Positions 35,481-44,753 of a stretch of DNA of 64,000 nucleotides are shown one piece after another. A program made the translations under genes and the position numbers. Each line of letters begins with the position of its first letter. Positions within the stretch are counted from its first letter, which is position 1. The stretch covers positions 158,862 through 222,861 of the forward strand of contig NZ_BRVN01000004.1 in assembly GCF_026011735.1 (NCBI RefSeq). The letters run 5' to 3'. This DNA is from Dietzia sp. NCCP-2495. Its GTDB lineage: Bacteria > Actinomycetota > Actinomycetes > Mycobacteriales > Mycobacteriaceae. The notes under the pieces were generated by a model that worked only from the letters and a program-made list of their open reading frames with translations, was not told the DNA's origin and ran no database searches.

Positions 35481-35882
35481 ATGGCCGCGGCTGATTACGA
35501 CGAGCTGGAGGACCCGCTCGAACGGCTCGAGCGCAACGAGCGCCAGGGCACGCTGGCCCTCCGGTTCTTCGCGCTGTCGGCGGTCGCGGTGGTGGCCGTG
35601 CTCGTGCTGGTCATGGTGCTGACGGGCGTGGCGGGCGGCGCCGGTGACGAGTGCGCTGAGGGCTCGGGCGGACTGTGCATGACCGCCGGTCGCGTCGAGC
35701 TGGTGGTGATCCCGACCCTGCTGTCGCTGGTGCTGGCGGTGTTCTGTGGGTGGAAGACCTATCAGAAGTGGTCGAGGCACATCCGGTGGCGGCCGTGGCT
35801 GTTCGCGACCTACGGGATGTGGATGCTCACCACCGCGTGCCTTCTGGGCACCTCGACGATCGCGTTCGTCGAGATCGGCTGA
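35481..35882 (+). CDS. Small membrane protein of unknown function
   Basis: The 133-residue protein has a charged N-terminus (DELEDPLERLERNERQG) and three hydrophobic helices: about 32-55 (FFALSAVAVVAVLVLVMVLTG), about 75-95 (LVVIPTLLSLVLAVFCGW) and about 105-130 (PWLFATYGMWMLTTACLLGTSTIAFV). I recognise no family. The ATG at 35481 lies 6 nt after agaggag and 4 bp after the SDR stop, so it belongs to the same operon. Confidence 0.75.
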   Translation: MAAADYDELEDPLERLERNERQGTLALRFFALSAVAVVAVLVLVMVLTGVAGGAGDECAEGSGGLCMTAGRVELVVIPTLLSLVLAVFCGWKTYQKWSRHIRWRPWLFATYGMWMLTTACLLGTSTIAFVEIG

Positions 35883-35923
35883 GGTCTCGTCCCGCCCGCG
35901 CCCACGCCCGCGCCAAAACCCAA

Positions 35924-35995
35924 GAATCCGCTACTCCCCCTAGGGATCCGCTACCGCTCTAGGGGTAGCGGATGCGGAGGGAGAGTAGCGGATTC
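35924..35995. repeat. Nested inverted repeats built from the GTAGCGGAT element
   Basis: Outer arms GAATCCGCTACTC (35924-35936) and GAGTAGCGGATTC (35983-35995) pair over 13 bp; inner arms ATCCGCTACC (35946-35955) and GGTAGCGGAT (35964-35973) pair over 10 bp. The structure lies between the convergent membrane-protein gene and leuS and may act as a bidirectional terminator. The same element occurs at 15996-16039, in another convergent gap. Confidence 0.8.
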
Positions 35996-36030
35996 GGGGC
36001 AAGGGCGGAAAAAGGGCGGGCCGGGCGGGG

Positions 36031-39000
36031 TCAGGGGACGATGTTGACCATCTTGCCCGGCACCACGATGACCTTCTTGGGCGTCGCGCCACCGAGATTG
36101 TCCTGGACCTTCGCGTCCGCGAGGGCGGCGGCCTCGACGTCGGCCGGGGAGGCGTCGGCGGGCACGGTGATCCGCGAGCGGACCTTGCCCTTGATCTGCA
36201 CCGGGTACTCGACGGAGTCCTCGACCAGGTAGGACTCGTCGGCCTGCGGGAACGGACCGTGGGACAGGGACTCGTCGTGACCGAGCCGCGACCACAGTTC
36301 GTCGGCGATGTGCGGCGCGACGGGCGCCACCATGAGCACCAGCGGCTCGACGACCGATCGCGGGGCGCCGGGGCCCGAAGTAGGGTACGCCTTGGTCAGC
36401 GTGTTGACGAACTCGATGAGCTTGGCGATCGCGGTGTTGTCCCGCAGGCCGGCGTAGTCGTCGCGCACTCCGGCGATGGTCTTGTGCAGCGCCTTGAGCA
36501 CGTCCTCGCCCGGAGCCTCGTCGGTCACGCGGACCTCGCCGGTCTCCTCGTCCACCGCCACACGCCACAGGCGCTGGAGGAATCGGTGCGCACCCACGAC
36601 GTCCTTGGTCGCCCAGGGGCGGGAGGTGTCGAGCGGCCCCATGGACATCTCGTACACGCGCAGGGTGTCGGCGCCGTAGGAGTCGCAGATCTCGTCCGGG
36701 GATACGGCGTTCTTGAGGGACTTGCCCATCTTGCCGTACTCCTGGAACACCTCGATCTCGGAGCCGTCGGCCCCGTCGCGGTGGTCGGCCCAGTAGAACT
36801 TGCCGTCGCGCTCCACGACGTCCTCCGCCTCGACGTAGACGCCGCGCGAGTCGGTGTAGGCGAACGCCTGGATGTAGCCCTGGTTGAACAGGCGGCGGTA
36901 GGGCTCCTCGCTGGTGACGTGGCCCAGGTCGAACAGGACCTTGTGCCAGAAGCGCGAGTAGAGCAGGTGCAGCACGGCGTGCTCGACGCCGCCGACGTAC
37001 AGGTCGACACCGCCCGGGTCCTCGGGGCCGTGGAGCTCGGGGCGGGGCCCGGTCCAGTACCGCTCGTTCTCCAGCGAGCACAGCTGCTCGGAGTTGGTGG
37101 GGTCGATGTAGCGCAGCTGGTACCAGCTGGAGCCGGCCCAGTTGGGCATGACGTTGGCGTCGCGCGTGTAGGTCTGGAGTCCGTCACCCAGGTCGAGCTC
37201 GACGGACATCCAGTCAGTGGCCTTGGCCAGCGGCGGGGACGGCACCGAGTCGGCGTCGTCGGGGTCGAAGGAGACCGGCTTGTAGTCCTCCACCTCGGGC
37301 AGCTCGACGGGGAGCATCTCGTCGGGCAGGGCATGGGGGACGCCGTCGGAGTCGTAGACAACGGGGAACGGCTCACCCCAGTAGCGCTGCCGGGCGAAGA
37401 GCCAATCTCGGAGCTTGTACTGGACGGTTCCCTCGCCGCTGCCGTGGCCCTCGAGCCAAGCGATCGTGGCGGCCTTGGCCTCGTCCACGCCGAGACCGTC
37501 CAGGGACAGCCCCTGGTCGTTGGCGGAGTTCACCGCGGTGCCGTCGCCGGAGTAGGCCTCGGCCTGCACGTCGACCCCGGAGCCGTCGGCTGGGGCCACG
37601 ACCTGCGTGATGGGCAGACCGAAGGCGGTGGCGAACTCGTGGTCGCGAGCGTCGTGGGCGGGCACGGCCATGATCGCGCCGGTGCCGTAGCCCATGAGGA
37701 CGTAGTCGGCCACGAACACCGGGACCTGCTCGCCGTTGACCGGGTTTACCGCGTAGGCGCCGGTGAAGACGCCGGTCTTGTCCTTGTTCTCTTGACGCTC
37801 CAGGTCGGACTTCTGGGCGGCCTTGCGCCGGTAGTCGGCCACGGCCTCGGCGGGCGAGGAGTGGCCGCCGGTCCAGCGCGGGTCGAGCTCGCCGGACGGC
37901 GCCGCTCCCGTGGCACCGGGCTCGCCGGCTGACACCTCGGGCCAGAACGGTCCGGCCAGCTCGTCGACCAGCGGGTGCTCGGGCGAGAGGACCATGTAGG
38001 TGGCGCCGAACAGGGTGTCGGGACGGGTGGTGAACACCTCGATGGACTTGTCCGCCACGGTGAAGCGGACGCGGGCGCCCTGGGACCGCCCGATCCAGTT
38101 GCGCTGCATGGACTTGACCTTGTCGGTCCAGTCGAGCCGGTCCAGGTCGTCGATGAGGCGGTCGGAGTACGCGGTGATCCGCATCATCCACTGCGAGAGG
38201 TTCTTGCGGAAGACGGGGAAGTTGCCGCGCTCGGAGCGGCCCTCGGCGGTGACCTCCTCGTTGGCCAGCACGGTGCCCAGGCCCGGGCACCAGTTGACCG
38301 TGGAGTCGGACAGGTAGACGAGCCGGTGGGAGTCGAGGACCTTCTCCTGCTCGGCGCGGTCCAGGTCGGCCCAGTCGCGTCCGGCGAACTGCTCGGGCAG
38401 CGCGCGGGTGCCGGCGACGAACTGCTCGCGCAGCTCGGAGATGGGCCGGGCGCGGCCGGTGCGGGTGGCGTGCTCGGTGCCGGCGGTGGTGAGAGCGGGC
38501 GCCTCGGTGTCGTACCAGGAGTCGTGGATCTGGAGGAAGATCCACTGGGTCCAGCGGTAGAAGTCGGTGTCGGTGGTGGCGAACACCCGGCGGCGGTCGT
38601 GGCCCAGGCCCAGCCGGCCGAGCTGCCGCTCCATGTTGGCGATGTTGGCCTCGGTGGTCACACGCGGGTGCTGGCCGGTCTGCACGGCGTACTGCTCGGC
38701 GGGCAGGCCGAACGCGTCGTAGCCGAGGGTGTGGAGCACGTTGGCCCCGAGCATGCGGTGGTACCGCGCGAACACGTCGGTGGCGATGTAGCCCAGCGGG
38801 TGGCCGACGTGCAGACCCGCACCGGAGGGGTACGGGAACATGTCCTGGACGAACAGCTTGTCGACGGGCGGCTCTGAGCCGTCCTCGGCGGCGAGGGGGC
38901 CGACGGGGTTGGGCGCCTCGAAGGTGCCGCGCTGCGCCCATTCCGACTGCCAGCGCGATTCGATCTCGCCGGCCAGTGCCGCTCCGTAGCGGTAGGACGG

Positions 39001-39045
39001 TCCGTCGGCCTGCACACCCGTGCCGGTCTGATCGCTGCTGCTCAC
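36031..39045 (-). CDS. leuS: Leucyl-tRNA synthetase
   Basis: The 1004-residue class I synthetase charges tRNA-Leu. The HIGH motif appears as HVGH at 79-82 ([17 protein letters not shown]); the KMSKS motif is KMGKS in [16 protein letters not shown]. The CP1 editing domain ([19 protein letters not shown]) and the C-terminal [14 protein letters not shown] region are present. The GTG at 39045 follows ccagggagag; upstream in-frame sequence is not LeuRS-like. At about 1000 residues it is longer than the E. coli enzyme, as usual in Mycobacteriales. A stable housekeeping gene and the best taxonomic marker in the window. Confidence 0.97.
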   Translation of the reverse strand: MSSSDQTGTGVQADGPSYRYGAALAGEIESRWQSEWAQRGTFEAPNPVGPLAAEDGSEPPVDKLFVQDMFPYPSGAGLHVGHPLGYIATDVFARYHRMLGANVLHTLGYDAFGLPAEQYAVQTGQHPRVTTEANIANMERQLGRLGLGHDRRRVFATTDTDFYRWTQWIFLQIHDSWYDTEAPALTTAGTEHATRTGRARPISELREQFVAGTRALPEQFAGRDWADLDRAEQEKVLDSHRLVYLSDSTVNWCPGLGTVLANEEVTAEGRSERGNFPVFRKNLSQWMMRITAYSDRLIDDLDRLDWTDKVKSMQRNWIGRSQGARVRFTVADKSIEVFTTRPDTLFGATYMVLSPEHPLVDELAGPFWPEVSAGEPGATGAAPSGELDPRWTGGHSSPAEAVADYRRKAAQKSDLERQENKDKTGVFTGAYAVNPVNGEQVPVFVADYVLMGYGTGAIMAVPAHDARDHEFATAFGLPITQVVAPADGSGVDVQAEAYSGDGTAVNSANDQGLSLDGLGVDEAKAATIAWLEGHGSGEGTVQYKLRDWLFARQRYWGEPFPVVYDSDGVPHALPDEMLPVELPEVEDYKPVSFDPDDADSVPSPPLAKATDWMSVELDLGDGLQTYTRDANVMPNWAGSSWYQLRYIDPTNSEQLCSLENERYWTGPRPELHGPEDPGGVDLYVGGVEHAVLHLLYSRFWHKVLFDLGHVTSEEPYRRLFNQGYIQAFAYTDSRGVYVEAEDVVERDGKFYWADHRDGADGSEIEVFQEYGKMGKSLKNAVSPDEICDSYGADTLRVYEMSMGPLDTSRPWATKDVVGAHRFLQRLWRVAVDEETGEVRVTDEAPGEDVLKALHKTIAGVRDDYAGLRDNTAIAKLIEFVNTLTKAYPTSGPGAPRSVVEPLVLMVAPVAPHIADELWSRLGHDESLSHGPFPQADESYLVEDSVEYPVQIKGKVRSRITVPADASPADVEAAALADAKVQDNLGGATPKKVIVVPGKMVNIVP

Positions 39046-39210
39046 GTCGTCTGCTCTCCCTGGTCTCGCCGGTGCCCACACGTAGGCCGCATTCAGCCTA
39101 AACCCTGGAGCCGCGACGGCCACGTCAGCGTGGGGGGCGAGGTAGATCGAGGTAGGGGGCGAGGTGGGGGGCGAGGTAGGGCGCGAGCAGGCGCTGAGCC
39201 GGAAATGCGA

Positions 39211-39255
39211 AGAGCGCCCCACACCCGGTTCCCGTGAGGGGGTGCGAAGCGCTCT
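39211..39255 (-). terminator. Hairpin after the DoxX gene
   Basis: AGAGCGC (39211-39217) pairs with GCGCTCT (39249-39255), with an inner CACCC/GGGTG pairing (39222-39226 with 39240-39244). It lies 68 bp beyond the doxX stop in the direction of transcription, between doxX and leuS. The rest of the 277-bp gap has short gaggtaggg-type direct repeats (about 39140-39182) and no gene. Confidence 0.55.
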
Positions 39256-39322
39256 CGCGATGTGGGGGCCGACTTGAGTACGGACCGACCGAAGTACGTA
39301 CAGCCCGACGGCGGCGCTGGCG

Positions 39323-39817
39323 TCAGGCCTTGGCGGCGCGACGGCCGGCGATGAGGGCGTCGAGGGAGAAGCGGCCCGGGCCGACGAGGCCGAACACGAC
39401 GGTGGCGAGTCCGATCACGGCGACGAGCTCCCAGCCGTTCTCGGCGGCGTAGATGCCGTTGGCCTGATGCACGTAGAAGTAGGCACCGGCCATGACGATC
39501 GCCACGAACACGGAGACGGCCGGCGTGAGGAGGCCCAGGACGAGCAGGATGCCGCCGACGAGCTCGACGGTGCCGGCGAACCCGGCGAAGAAGGTCGCGG
39601 CGGGCACGCCCACGGACTCGAAGAACGCGCCGGTGCCGGCGACGCCGTTCGAGAACAGCTTCTGGCCGCCGTGGACGATCAGCACGGCGCCGAGGAGGAC
39701 GCGGGCGATGAGGAGCCCGGCGTCGCGGACGACGGCGGGCAGGGGCAGGACCTGCGACGCGGCCACGGAGTCGGCGGTGCGGGCGGTGGTGGTGGCGGCG
39801 GGGGCGGTGGTGGTCAT
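39323..39817 (-). CDS. DoxX-family membrane protein
   Basis: The 164-residue protein has a Thr/Ala-rich N-terminus and four helices: [59 protein letters not shown] and [25 protein letters not shown]. DoxX proteins take part in redox or thiol stress responses, in mycobacteria with SodA and SseA. It is divergent from a MarR-type regulator gene, so it is probably its target. Confidence 0.85.
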   Translation of the reverse strand: MTTTAPAATTTARTADSVAASQVLPLPAVVRDAGLLIARVLLGAVLIVHGGQKLFSNGVAGTGAFFESVGVPAATFFAGFAGTVELVGGILLVLGLLTPAVSVFVAIVMAGAYFYVHQANGIYAAENGWELVAVIGLATVVFGLVGPGRFSLDALIAGRRAAKA

Positions 39818-39844
39818 CGGAACATCCTTTGTGTCGTGTCAATC

Positions 39845-39909
39845 TTGTACGTGATACGTCACAAAGTTCTATCCAACGGCTATGTGCCATGTCAACTAAG
39901 GGCTATGAT
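39845..39909 (+). promoter_or_regulatory. doxX-marR divergent promoter region
   Basis: An imperfect palindrome with TTGT and ACAA ends (39845-39864) is a candidate MarR operator. TATGAT (39904-39909) is a good -10 box exactly 6 nt before the ATG at 39916, so the regulator message is probably leaderless. The gap is unusually AT-rich. Confidence 0.5.
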
Positions 39910-39915
39910 GGAGTC

Positions 39916-40410
39916 ATGACTGAACAGGTGAAGTGGCTCAATGAGCAGGAAAAAGCCCTGTGGGGGTCGTTCCTCGCGATCGAGGGACACCTCCACCTCG
40001 CGATCCAGCGAGACCTCAAGACCTCCTCCAATCTGACCGAGCCGGAGTTCGAGGTCCTCGTGCATCTCAGCGAGGCGGACGGCCCGGTGCGCATGACCGC
40101 GCTCGCCGACGCGCTCCAGTGGGAGCGGAGTCGCGTGTCGCACCAGGTCACCCGCATGACAAAGCGCGGGCTCGTGCAACGCACGAGTTGCCCCGAGGAC
40201 GGACGTGGCGCGTTCGTGTCCACCACCGCCGAGGGGATGAGGGAGATCGAGAAGGCGGCGCCGGACCACGTGCGGACCGTGCGGCGCGTGTTCCTGGACC
40301 GATTGGACGACGACGACAAGCGTGAACTCGCCCGACTCCTGGCCAAGGTGGAGAGCGGATTCGACGTGACTCGGACTTCCGCGCCCTCCGGCGTACCCTC
40401 GAAGTCGTGA
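39916..40410 (+). CDS. MarR-family transcriptional regulator
   Basis: The 164-residue winged-helix protein has LTEPEFEVLVHLSEADGPVRMTALADALQWERSRVSHQVTRMTKRGLVQRTSCPEDGRGAFVSTTAEG, the full MarR core, with a single Cys (Cys of RTSCPED) at the wing where redox MarR proteins carry a sensor. ATG 39916 fits the leaderless promoter; upstream in-frame ATGs lack one. It is divergent from doxX and overlaps the SdpI-family gene by GTGA. Confidence 0.88.
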   Translation: MTEQVKWLNEQEKALWGSFLAIEGHLHLAIQRDLKTSSNLTEPEFEVLVHLSEADGPVRMTALADALQWERSRVSHQVTRMTKRGLVQRTSCPEDGRGAFVSTTAEGMREIEKAAPDHVRTVRRVFLDRLDDDDKRELARLLAKVESGFDVTRTSAPSGVPSKS

Positions 40411-40979
40411 ATGCAGTGCTCGTGGTGGTCGTGGTGCTCCTCGCCGGGCTCGCCCTCGTCGTGGGCGCGACCGGTGCCCTCGCGATGGCGGGCAAGCTCC
40501 CCGGCAACGACATCCTGGGAGTGCGCACGCCCGAGACCCGTAAGTCCCCGGAGGCGTGGGACGTGGCCAACCGGGCCGCCGGCCCCGCCTTCCTCGGATC
40601 GGGCCTGACGCTCCTGCTCGGAACGGTCGCCCTGCCACTGGTCGGCGGCTGGGTGGGCGGGATCGTCGTCGTCGTCGCCGTCGTCATCTCCTTCGCACTG
40701 CTCAACGTGGCCGGCATCGCCGGGGCACGCGCGGCGGCGATCTGGGACGACGCGCAGCCCGACGAGGGCGGCTGCGGCTGCGGCCCCGACGGCTGCGGCG
40801 GCCACCCCGGCGAGTCCGAGGCGGGCGGCTGCTCCCCCGCCGGTGACGCGGGCGCCGGCCATGCGGACGCCGGGTGCGAAGGCGGCGCCGCGGACCCCGC
40901 GAGAGATTGCGGCGTGACCGGCGGCTGCGGCTCCTGCGCACTCCAGAGCATGTGCGAGACGGGGACCGCCGGCCGCTGA
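40407..40979 (+). CDS. SdpI-family membrane protein with Cys-rich tail
   Basis: The 190-residue protein has three helices with the SdpI-like loop (MAGKLPGNDILGVRTPETRKSPEAWDVANRAAGPAFLGSG). After about residue 115 comes a hydrophilic tail of some 75 residues with about eleven Cys, in motifs GGCGCGPDGCGG, GGCSP, GCEGG, DCGVTGGCGSC and SMC. The tail is not part of the family fold and may bind a metal or form disulfides. The GTG start overlaps the MarR stop. Confidence 0.75.
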   Translation: MNAVLVVVVVLLAGLALVVGATGALAMAGKLPGNDILGVRTPETRKSPEAWDVANRAAGPAFLGSGLTLLLGTVALPLVGGWVGGIVVVVAVVISFALLNVAGIAGARAAAIWDDAQPDEGGCGCGPDGCGGHPGESEAGGCSPAGDAGAGHADAGCEGGAADPARDCGVTGGCGSCALQSMCETGTAGR

Positions 40980-41059
40980 GGGGACCCTCCGGTGGCCGGC
41001 GGCAGCGCGCGCTCCTACGGTGTGAATCCTCACCACCCCCAACCGTGAAGGGATTCGCC

Positions 41060-41617
41060 ATGGCCCAGAAGGACGTCATTGAGGTCCTCACCGCCGACCA
41101 CCGCGAGATGATCGGACTCCTCGAACTGATCGAGGAGACCACCGACCCCGCCGAACGGCGCGCACTCGCCGATGCCGCGACCGCCGAGATCGTGCGGCAC
41201 TCCGTCGCCGAGGAGCTGTTCGTCTACCCCGTGTACACGCGGGAGGTCACCGACGGCGCGGACGAGGTCGAGCACGACAAGGAAGAGCACCAGGAGCTCG
41301 AGGAGACGCTCGTCAAGCTCGAGGGCGTCGACGCGGAGGACGCCGAGTTCCTGCGACTGGTCCGCGAACTGAAGGGCCAACTCGACCACCACGCCGACGA
41401 CGAGGAATCCGACCAGTTTCCCAAGCTGCGGCGGGCCGTCTCCGCCGAGGAGCTGGTCGACCTGGGCCGCAAGGTGGAAGCCGCCAAGAAGGTCGCCCCG
41501 ACCCGGCCCCACCCCGGCTCACCCCACTCCGAGCTGTTCCACATGACGGTGGGGCTGGGGGTCGGGATGGTCGACCGGCTGCGCGACGCGCTGAGCGGTC
41601 GCATCGAGAACACCTGA
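41060..41617 (+). CDS. Hemerythrin HHE-domain protein
   Basis: The 185-residue protein has the HHE pattern: TADHREMIGLLELIEET, EIVRHSVAEELFVYPVYTREV, EHDKEEHQELEETLVKLE and LKGQLDHHADDEESDQFPKLRR, supplying His and Glu ligands for a di-iron site. Actinobacterial members act in oxygen, NO or peroxide handling. gaaggga precedes the ATG. A C-terminal stretch (HMTVGLGVGMVDRLRDAL) is common to this subfamily. Confidence 0.88.
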   Translation: MAQKDVIEVLTADHREMIGLLELIEETTDPAERRALADAATAEIVRHSVAEELFVYPVYTREVTDGADEVEHDKEEHQELEETLVKLEGVDAEDAEFLRLVRELKGQLDHHADDEESDQFPKLRRAVSAEELVDLGRKVEAAKKVAPTRPHPGSPHSELFHMTVGLGVGMVDRLRDALSGRIENT

Positions 41618-41636
41618 GCCGGCCCGGCGCGGACTA

Positions 41637-42026
41637 TCAGCCCAGCGCCTGCACCAGCACCGCGGCGAGCCCACACGCGGAGATCACGATGATCATCGCC
41701 ACCAGGCCCACGTTGTAGAGCGCCTGCGTCTGCTGGACCTCACCGGCACGGACGAACCGGCCCACGCGCCTCTCGTGCCCTCGCTGCACCCGGAGCAACG
41801 CGAGTAGCGGGACCACCGTGAGCAGGGAGAACGCTGACGCCCACAGCCACGAGAACTCGCCCACCAGCTTGGCCACGAGCGTGATGTTGACCCCCACCAC
41901 GGCCCAGGTGCGGGCCCAGGACAGACTCGTGCGCTCGGCCTGCAGGCCAGCATCCGGCGGGACCGCCGTGGGCGAGATACCGATCACCCGCGGGCGCCGG
42001 CGCGGCTGTGGCCGGGGGTCGGTCAT
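41637..42026 (-). CDS. DUF202-family membrane protein
   Basis: The 129-residue protein has an Arg/Pro-rich N-terminus, the family motif LQAERTSLSWARTWAVVGVNITLVAKL, and two further helices (AFSLLTVVPLLALLRVQR and LYNVGLVAMIIVISACGLAAVLV). Function unknown. Its ATG overlaps the stop of the second DUF202 gene (ATGA). It is convergent with the hemerythrin gene across 19 bp. Confidence 0.82.
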   Translation of the reverse strand: MTDPRPQPRRRPRVIGISPTAVPPDAGLQAERTSLSWARTWAVVGVNITLVAKLVGEFSWLWASAFSLLTVVPLLALLRVQRGHERRVGRFVRAGEVQQTQALYNVGLVAMIIVISACGLAAVLVQALG

Positions 42027-42406
42027 GTGAACGTGCCGCTGAGGATCGCGACGATGAGAACCACGGCGCCGATCGAGATCCCCAGCGTCAACAGGATCGA
42101 CGCCTGGGGCATGGGCAACGGCTGCTTGTGCCGCATGGCGAACTCGATCCGGATCCAGCGACGGAAGGCCACGATCGCCAGCAGCGCCGCCAGCACCAGC
42201 AGGATGCAGGCCAGTGGCGTGCGGATGATCTCGGGGATCTCGTCTCCGGCGAACGCCTCGAGCGCCACCGCGCCGGCCGTCAATCCGAGACTCGTGCGGA
42301 TCCATGCCAGGAAAGTGCGCTCGTTGGCGAGGGTGAACCGCGGGTCCGGCTCGCGGCCGTCCCTCAGTGCTCTGGGCCGCCAGCCCGACCCGCCGCTGTC
42401 CGTCAT
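42023..42406 (-). CDS. YidH/DUF202-family membrane protein
   Basis: The 127-residue protein has FTLANERTFLAWIRTSLGLTAGAVALEAF, the classical DUF202 N-terminal motif, and helices ACILLVLAALLAIVAFRRW and SILLTLGISIGAVVLIVAILSG. It pairs with the following DUF202 gene; tandem DUF202 pairs are frequent in actinobacteria. Function unknown. Confidence 0.85.
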   Translation of the reverse strand: MTDSGGSGWRPRALRDGREPDPRFTLANERTFLAWIRTSLGLTAGAVALEAFAGDEIPEIIRTPLACILLVLAALLAIVAFRRWIRIEFAMRHKQPLPMPQASILLTLGISIGAVVLIVAILSGTFT

Positions 42407-42497
42407 GTCCCCGAGCCTATCCGGCAGGCGTCGTCGTGGGAGGAACCGGCGAGCACCGCCCGACTCGATGCCGGCCCCCGCACCCCGAGGTGGTCCA

Positions 42498-43487
42498 ATG
42501 TCTTCCATGGAATTCCTGCGTCGCCTGCGGATCGAGCCGTTCATCCTGGCGATCCTCGCCGCTGTGATCGTGGCCGCCATCCTGCCCGCCACGGGTGGCG
42601 CGGCGGAGGCGCTGGACTGGGTGACCGCCATCGGGATCGCAGTGCTGTTCTTCCTCTACGGTGCCCGTCTCGAGCCGCGCGAGCTCCGCGTCGGCCTGCG
42701 GCACTGGCGGCTGCACTCGGTGGTGCTTGCCGCGACGTTCCTGGTGTTCCCGCTGCTCGGGCTCCTGGGCCAGTGGGCGCTCACTCCCCTGCTCGGCGCC
42801 CCGCTGGCGGCGGGTTTCCTCTTCCTCACGCTGGTGCCGTCGACGGTGCAGTCGTCGATCACGTTCGTGTCCATCGCTCGCGGGCACGTCAGCGCGGCGG
42901 TCGTCTCGGCGTCGGTGTCCAACCTGTTGGGCGTGTTCGTCACGCCGCTGCTGGTGTTCGCGCTCATGACGACCGACGGGTCCGTGACCATCACCTGGGA
43001 GTCGGTCGGCACGATCGCGCTGCAGCTCCTCCTTCCGTTCGTGCTGGGCCAGGTCTTCCGCGACCGGATCCTGCCGATCACCTCGAAGATCAAGCGCCTG
43101 GCCCTGTTCGACAAGACGGTGATCGTGCTGGTGGTCTACGCGGCGTTCTCGGAGGGTGTGGCCGAGGGGATCTGGACGATGGTCGGCGTGCCGCAGGTGG
43201 CGATTCTCATCGGCGCGTGCCTGGTGTTGCTCGCGGTGGTGCTGGGTCTGACGGAGGTCGCGGCCCGCGCGTTCGGTTTCGATCAGCGTGACAAGCGAGT
43301 GGTGCAGTTCTGCGGGTCCAAGAAGTCGCTGGCCACGGGCCTGCCGATGGCGGCGGTCCTGTTCGTGGGCCAGCCGCTGGGCCTGCTGGTGCTGCCGTTG
43401 ATGCTCTTCCACCAGATCCAGCTCATCGTGTGCGCGTGGCTGGCGGGTCGCTACGGCCGGGCGGAGGAGACGCCGGTGGCCGCCTGA
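42498..43487 (+). CDS. Bile acid:sodium symporter (BASS/SBF-like) family transporter
   Basis: The 329-residue protein has about ten helices and SBF-like motifs: AVLFFLYGARLEPRELRVGLRHWRLH, FLTLVPSTVQSSITFVSIARGHVSAAVVSASVSNLLG and VVQFCGSKKSLATGLPMAAVLF. The ATG at 42498 follows gaggtgg; ATG 42507 lacks a ribosome site. Sodium-coupled uptake of an organic anion is likely; the substrate is not known. It overlaps the convergent VanZ-like gene by 37 bp at the 3' end. Confidence 0.87.
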   Translation: MSSMEFLRRLRIEPFILAILAAVIVAAILPATGGAAEALDWVTAIGIAVLFFLYGARLEPRELRVGLRHWRLHSVVLAATFLVFPLLGLLGQWALTPLLGAPLAAGFLFLTLVPSTVQSSITFVSIARGHVSAAVVSASVSNLLGVFVTPLLVFALMTTDGSVTITWESVGTIALQLLLPFVLGQVFRDRILPITSKIKRLALFDKTVIVLVVYAAFSEGVAEGIWTMVGVPQVAILIGACLVLLAVVLGLTEVAARAFGFDQRDKRVVQFCGSKKSLATGLPMAAVLFVGQPLGLLVLPLMLFHQIQLIVCAWLAGRYGRAEETPVAA

Positions 43488-44041
43488 GCGGTCGCCATCT
43501 CCACGACCTTGTCGGGGTCGCCGAGTCGCGGCCCGAGGATGACCAGTACCGCGAAGACGCCCGCGGCGACCAGTGCGAGTCCGATCCAGACCGGGTAGAG
43601 ACGGCGCCCGGCGAGGCGGGCGATCACCGCGCCCACTCCGGCGCCCACCGCGTTGAAGAGCAGGTCGGAGACGTCGGAGTGTCCCAGGGCGAAGAGGTAC
43701 TGGAGCGTCTCGACGGTGGCGCTGGCCAATAGTCCGACGACGACGACAAGGGCCATCGCCCGCCTGCGATGCTCCAGCAGGATGTACAGGAGTACTCCCA
43801 CCGGGACGAAGAAGGCCATATTGCCGAGGTAGTCGAACAGGGGCCCGAACCAGGTGGTGGAGTCCCGGTAGAGGGCGAACGGCACCCATTCCAACGAGCG
43901 GTTTCGCTGGGCTTCCGGTCGCCACAGCATGCCGATCACGAAGAAGGCCTTGAGCATGGTCAGCGCCACCACCACGGCGCTGTAGGCGACGAGCGCCACC
44001 GCCGCCCCGGTCCGGAGGCGCGAGTTCGTCGGTTGCGTCAC
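43451..44041 (-). CDS. VanZ-like membrane protein
   Basis: The 196-residue protein has the VanZ pattern: RSLEWVPFALY, FDYLGNMAFFVPVGVLLYILLEHRRRAMALVVVVGLLASATVETLQYLFALGHSDVSDLLFNAVGAGVGAVI. VanZ proteins relate to teicoplanin resistance; most members are uncharacterised. GTG 44041 is the best start; a frame further upstream is not VanZ-like. Confidence 0.82.
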   Translation of the reverse strand: MTQPTNSRLRTGAAVALVAYSAVVVALTMLKAFFVIGMLWRPEAQRNRSLEWVPFALYRDSTTWFGPLFDYLGNMAFFVPVGVLLYILLEHRRRAMALVVVVGLLASATVETLQYLFALGHSDVSDLLFNAVGAGVGAVIARLAGRRLYPVWIGLALVAAGVFAVLVILGPRLGDPDKVVEMATAQAATGVSSARP

Positions 44042-44120
44042 CGATCCAGTGTCGCAGCCGGAAGTGCAGAGGGGCTGCCACGGCCCCGAGCACGGCATTT
44101 CGGACTCCTCGCCACATTGC

Positions 44121-44148
44121 TGTACTTTTGTACGCGTACATTTGTACA
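44121..44148. promoter_or_regulatory. 28-bp palindromic operator before the TetR gene
   Basis: The 28-bp element pairs at 11 of 14 positions around the centre gtacgcgtac and carries GTAC four times, ending in tgtac and gtaca. It stands 17 bp before the regulator start, where autoregulation by TetR proteins is usual. It presumably controls the tetR-MFS operon. Confidence 0.7.
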
Positions 44149-44165
44149 ACAACGAGAGGAGCCCC

Positions 44166-44753
44166 GTGACGAGTGCCGGACGCACCCGCGACCCCGAGGA
44201 GCGGATCCGTGAGATCGGTCGTGCCGCTGCCGAGTTGATCACCGAGAGCGGGCCCGCTGCGCTGACCCATCGGGCGGTCGCCGCGCGCGCCGGAGTCGCC
44301 GTGGGGACCACCACGCGGTACTTCGCCACGATTGATGACCTACGCAAGCACGCGCTCGAGTTTCTGGCCGAGGAAATCGAGAACGACCTGGGTGAGCTCG
44401 CCCGCGATCTGGCCGAGGCCGCCGATCCGGTCGCCTACCTCGCCGTCGCCGTCGCCGAGAGCCTGACCGACCGTCAGGCCGTTCTCGCCGAATGTTCCCT
44501 GGTGTTCGCGGGACTGTTCGAGGACGACCTCCGGGAACTGAGCCTGCGGTGGTACGCCGGGGTGACCGAGGTCCTGACCCCCTCCTTCGGCAGAGCTCGC
44601 TCCGAGATGCTCGCCATGTGCCTGGACGGTGCCAGCATCAACACCGCGCTCACCGGAACCGCACCCACCGCCGCCCGACTCGAGGCCCTCATCCGGGCGA
44701 TCTCGACCATGCCCGAGCCTTCCGACCCTTCCCGTGAGGACCCCACCGCATGA
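44166..44753 (+). CDS. TetR-family repressor of the adjacent efflux pump
   Basis: The 195-residue protein has a TetR helix-turn-helix (AELITESGPAALTHRAVAARAGVAVGTTTRYFATIDDLRKHALEFL) and a divergent ligand domain. GTG 44166 has gagagga just before it. It overlaps the MFS gene by ATGA, so both form one operon behind the palindromic operator at 44121. The inducer would be a substrate of the pump. Confidence 0.9.
   Translation: MTSAGRTRDPEERIREIGRAAAELITESGPAALTHRAVAARAGVAVGTTTRYFATIDDLRKHALEFLAEEIENDLGELARDLAEAADPVAYLAVAVAESLTDRQAVLAECSLVFAGLFEDDLRELSLRWYAGVTEVLTPSFGRARSEMLAMCLDGASINTALTGTAPTAARLEALIRAISTMPEPSDPSREDPTA

Noticed and set aside
36259..37932. A 557-residue plus-strand frame opposite leuS
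   Set aside because: No domain and shadow composition; leuS on the minus strand is unambiguous.
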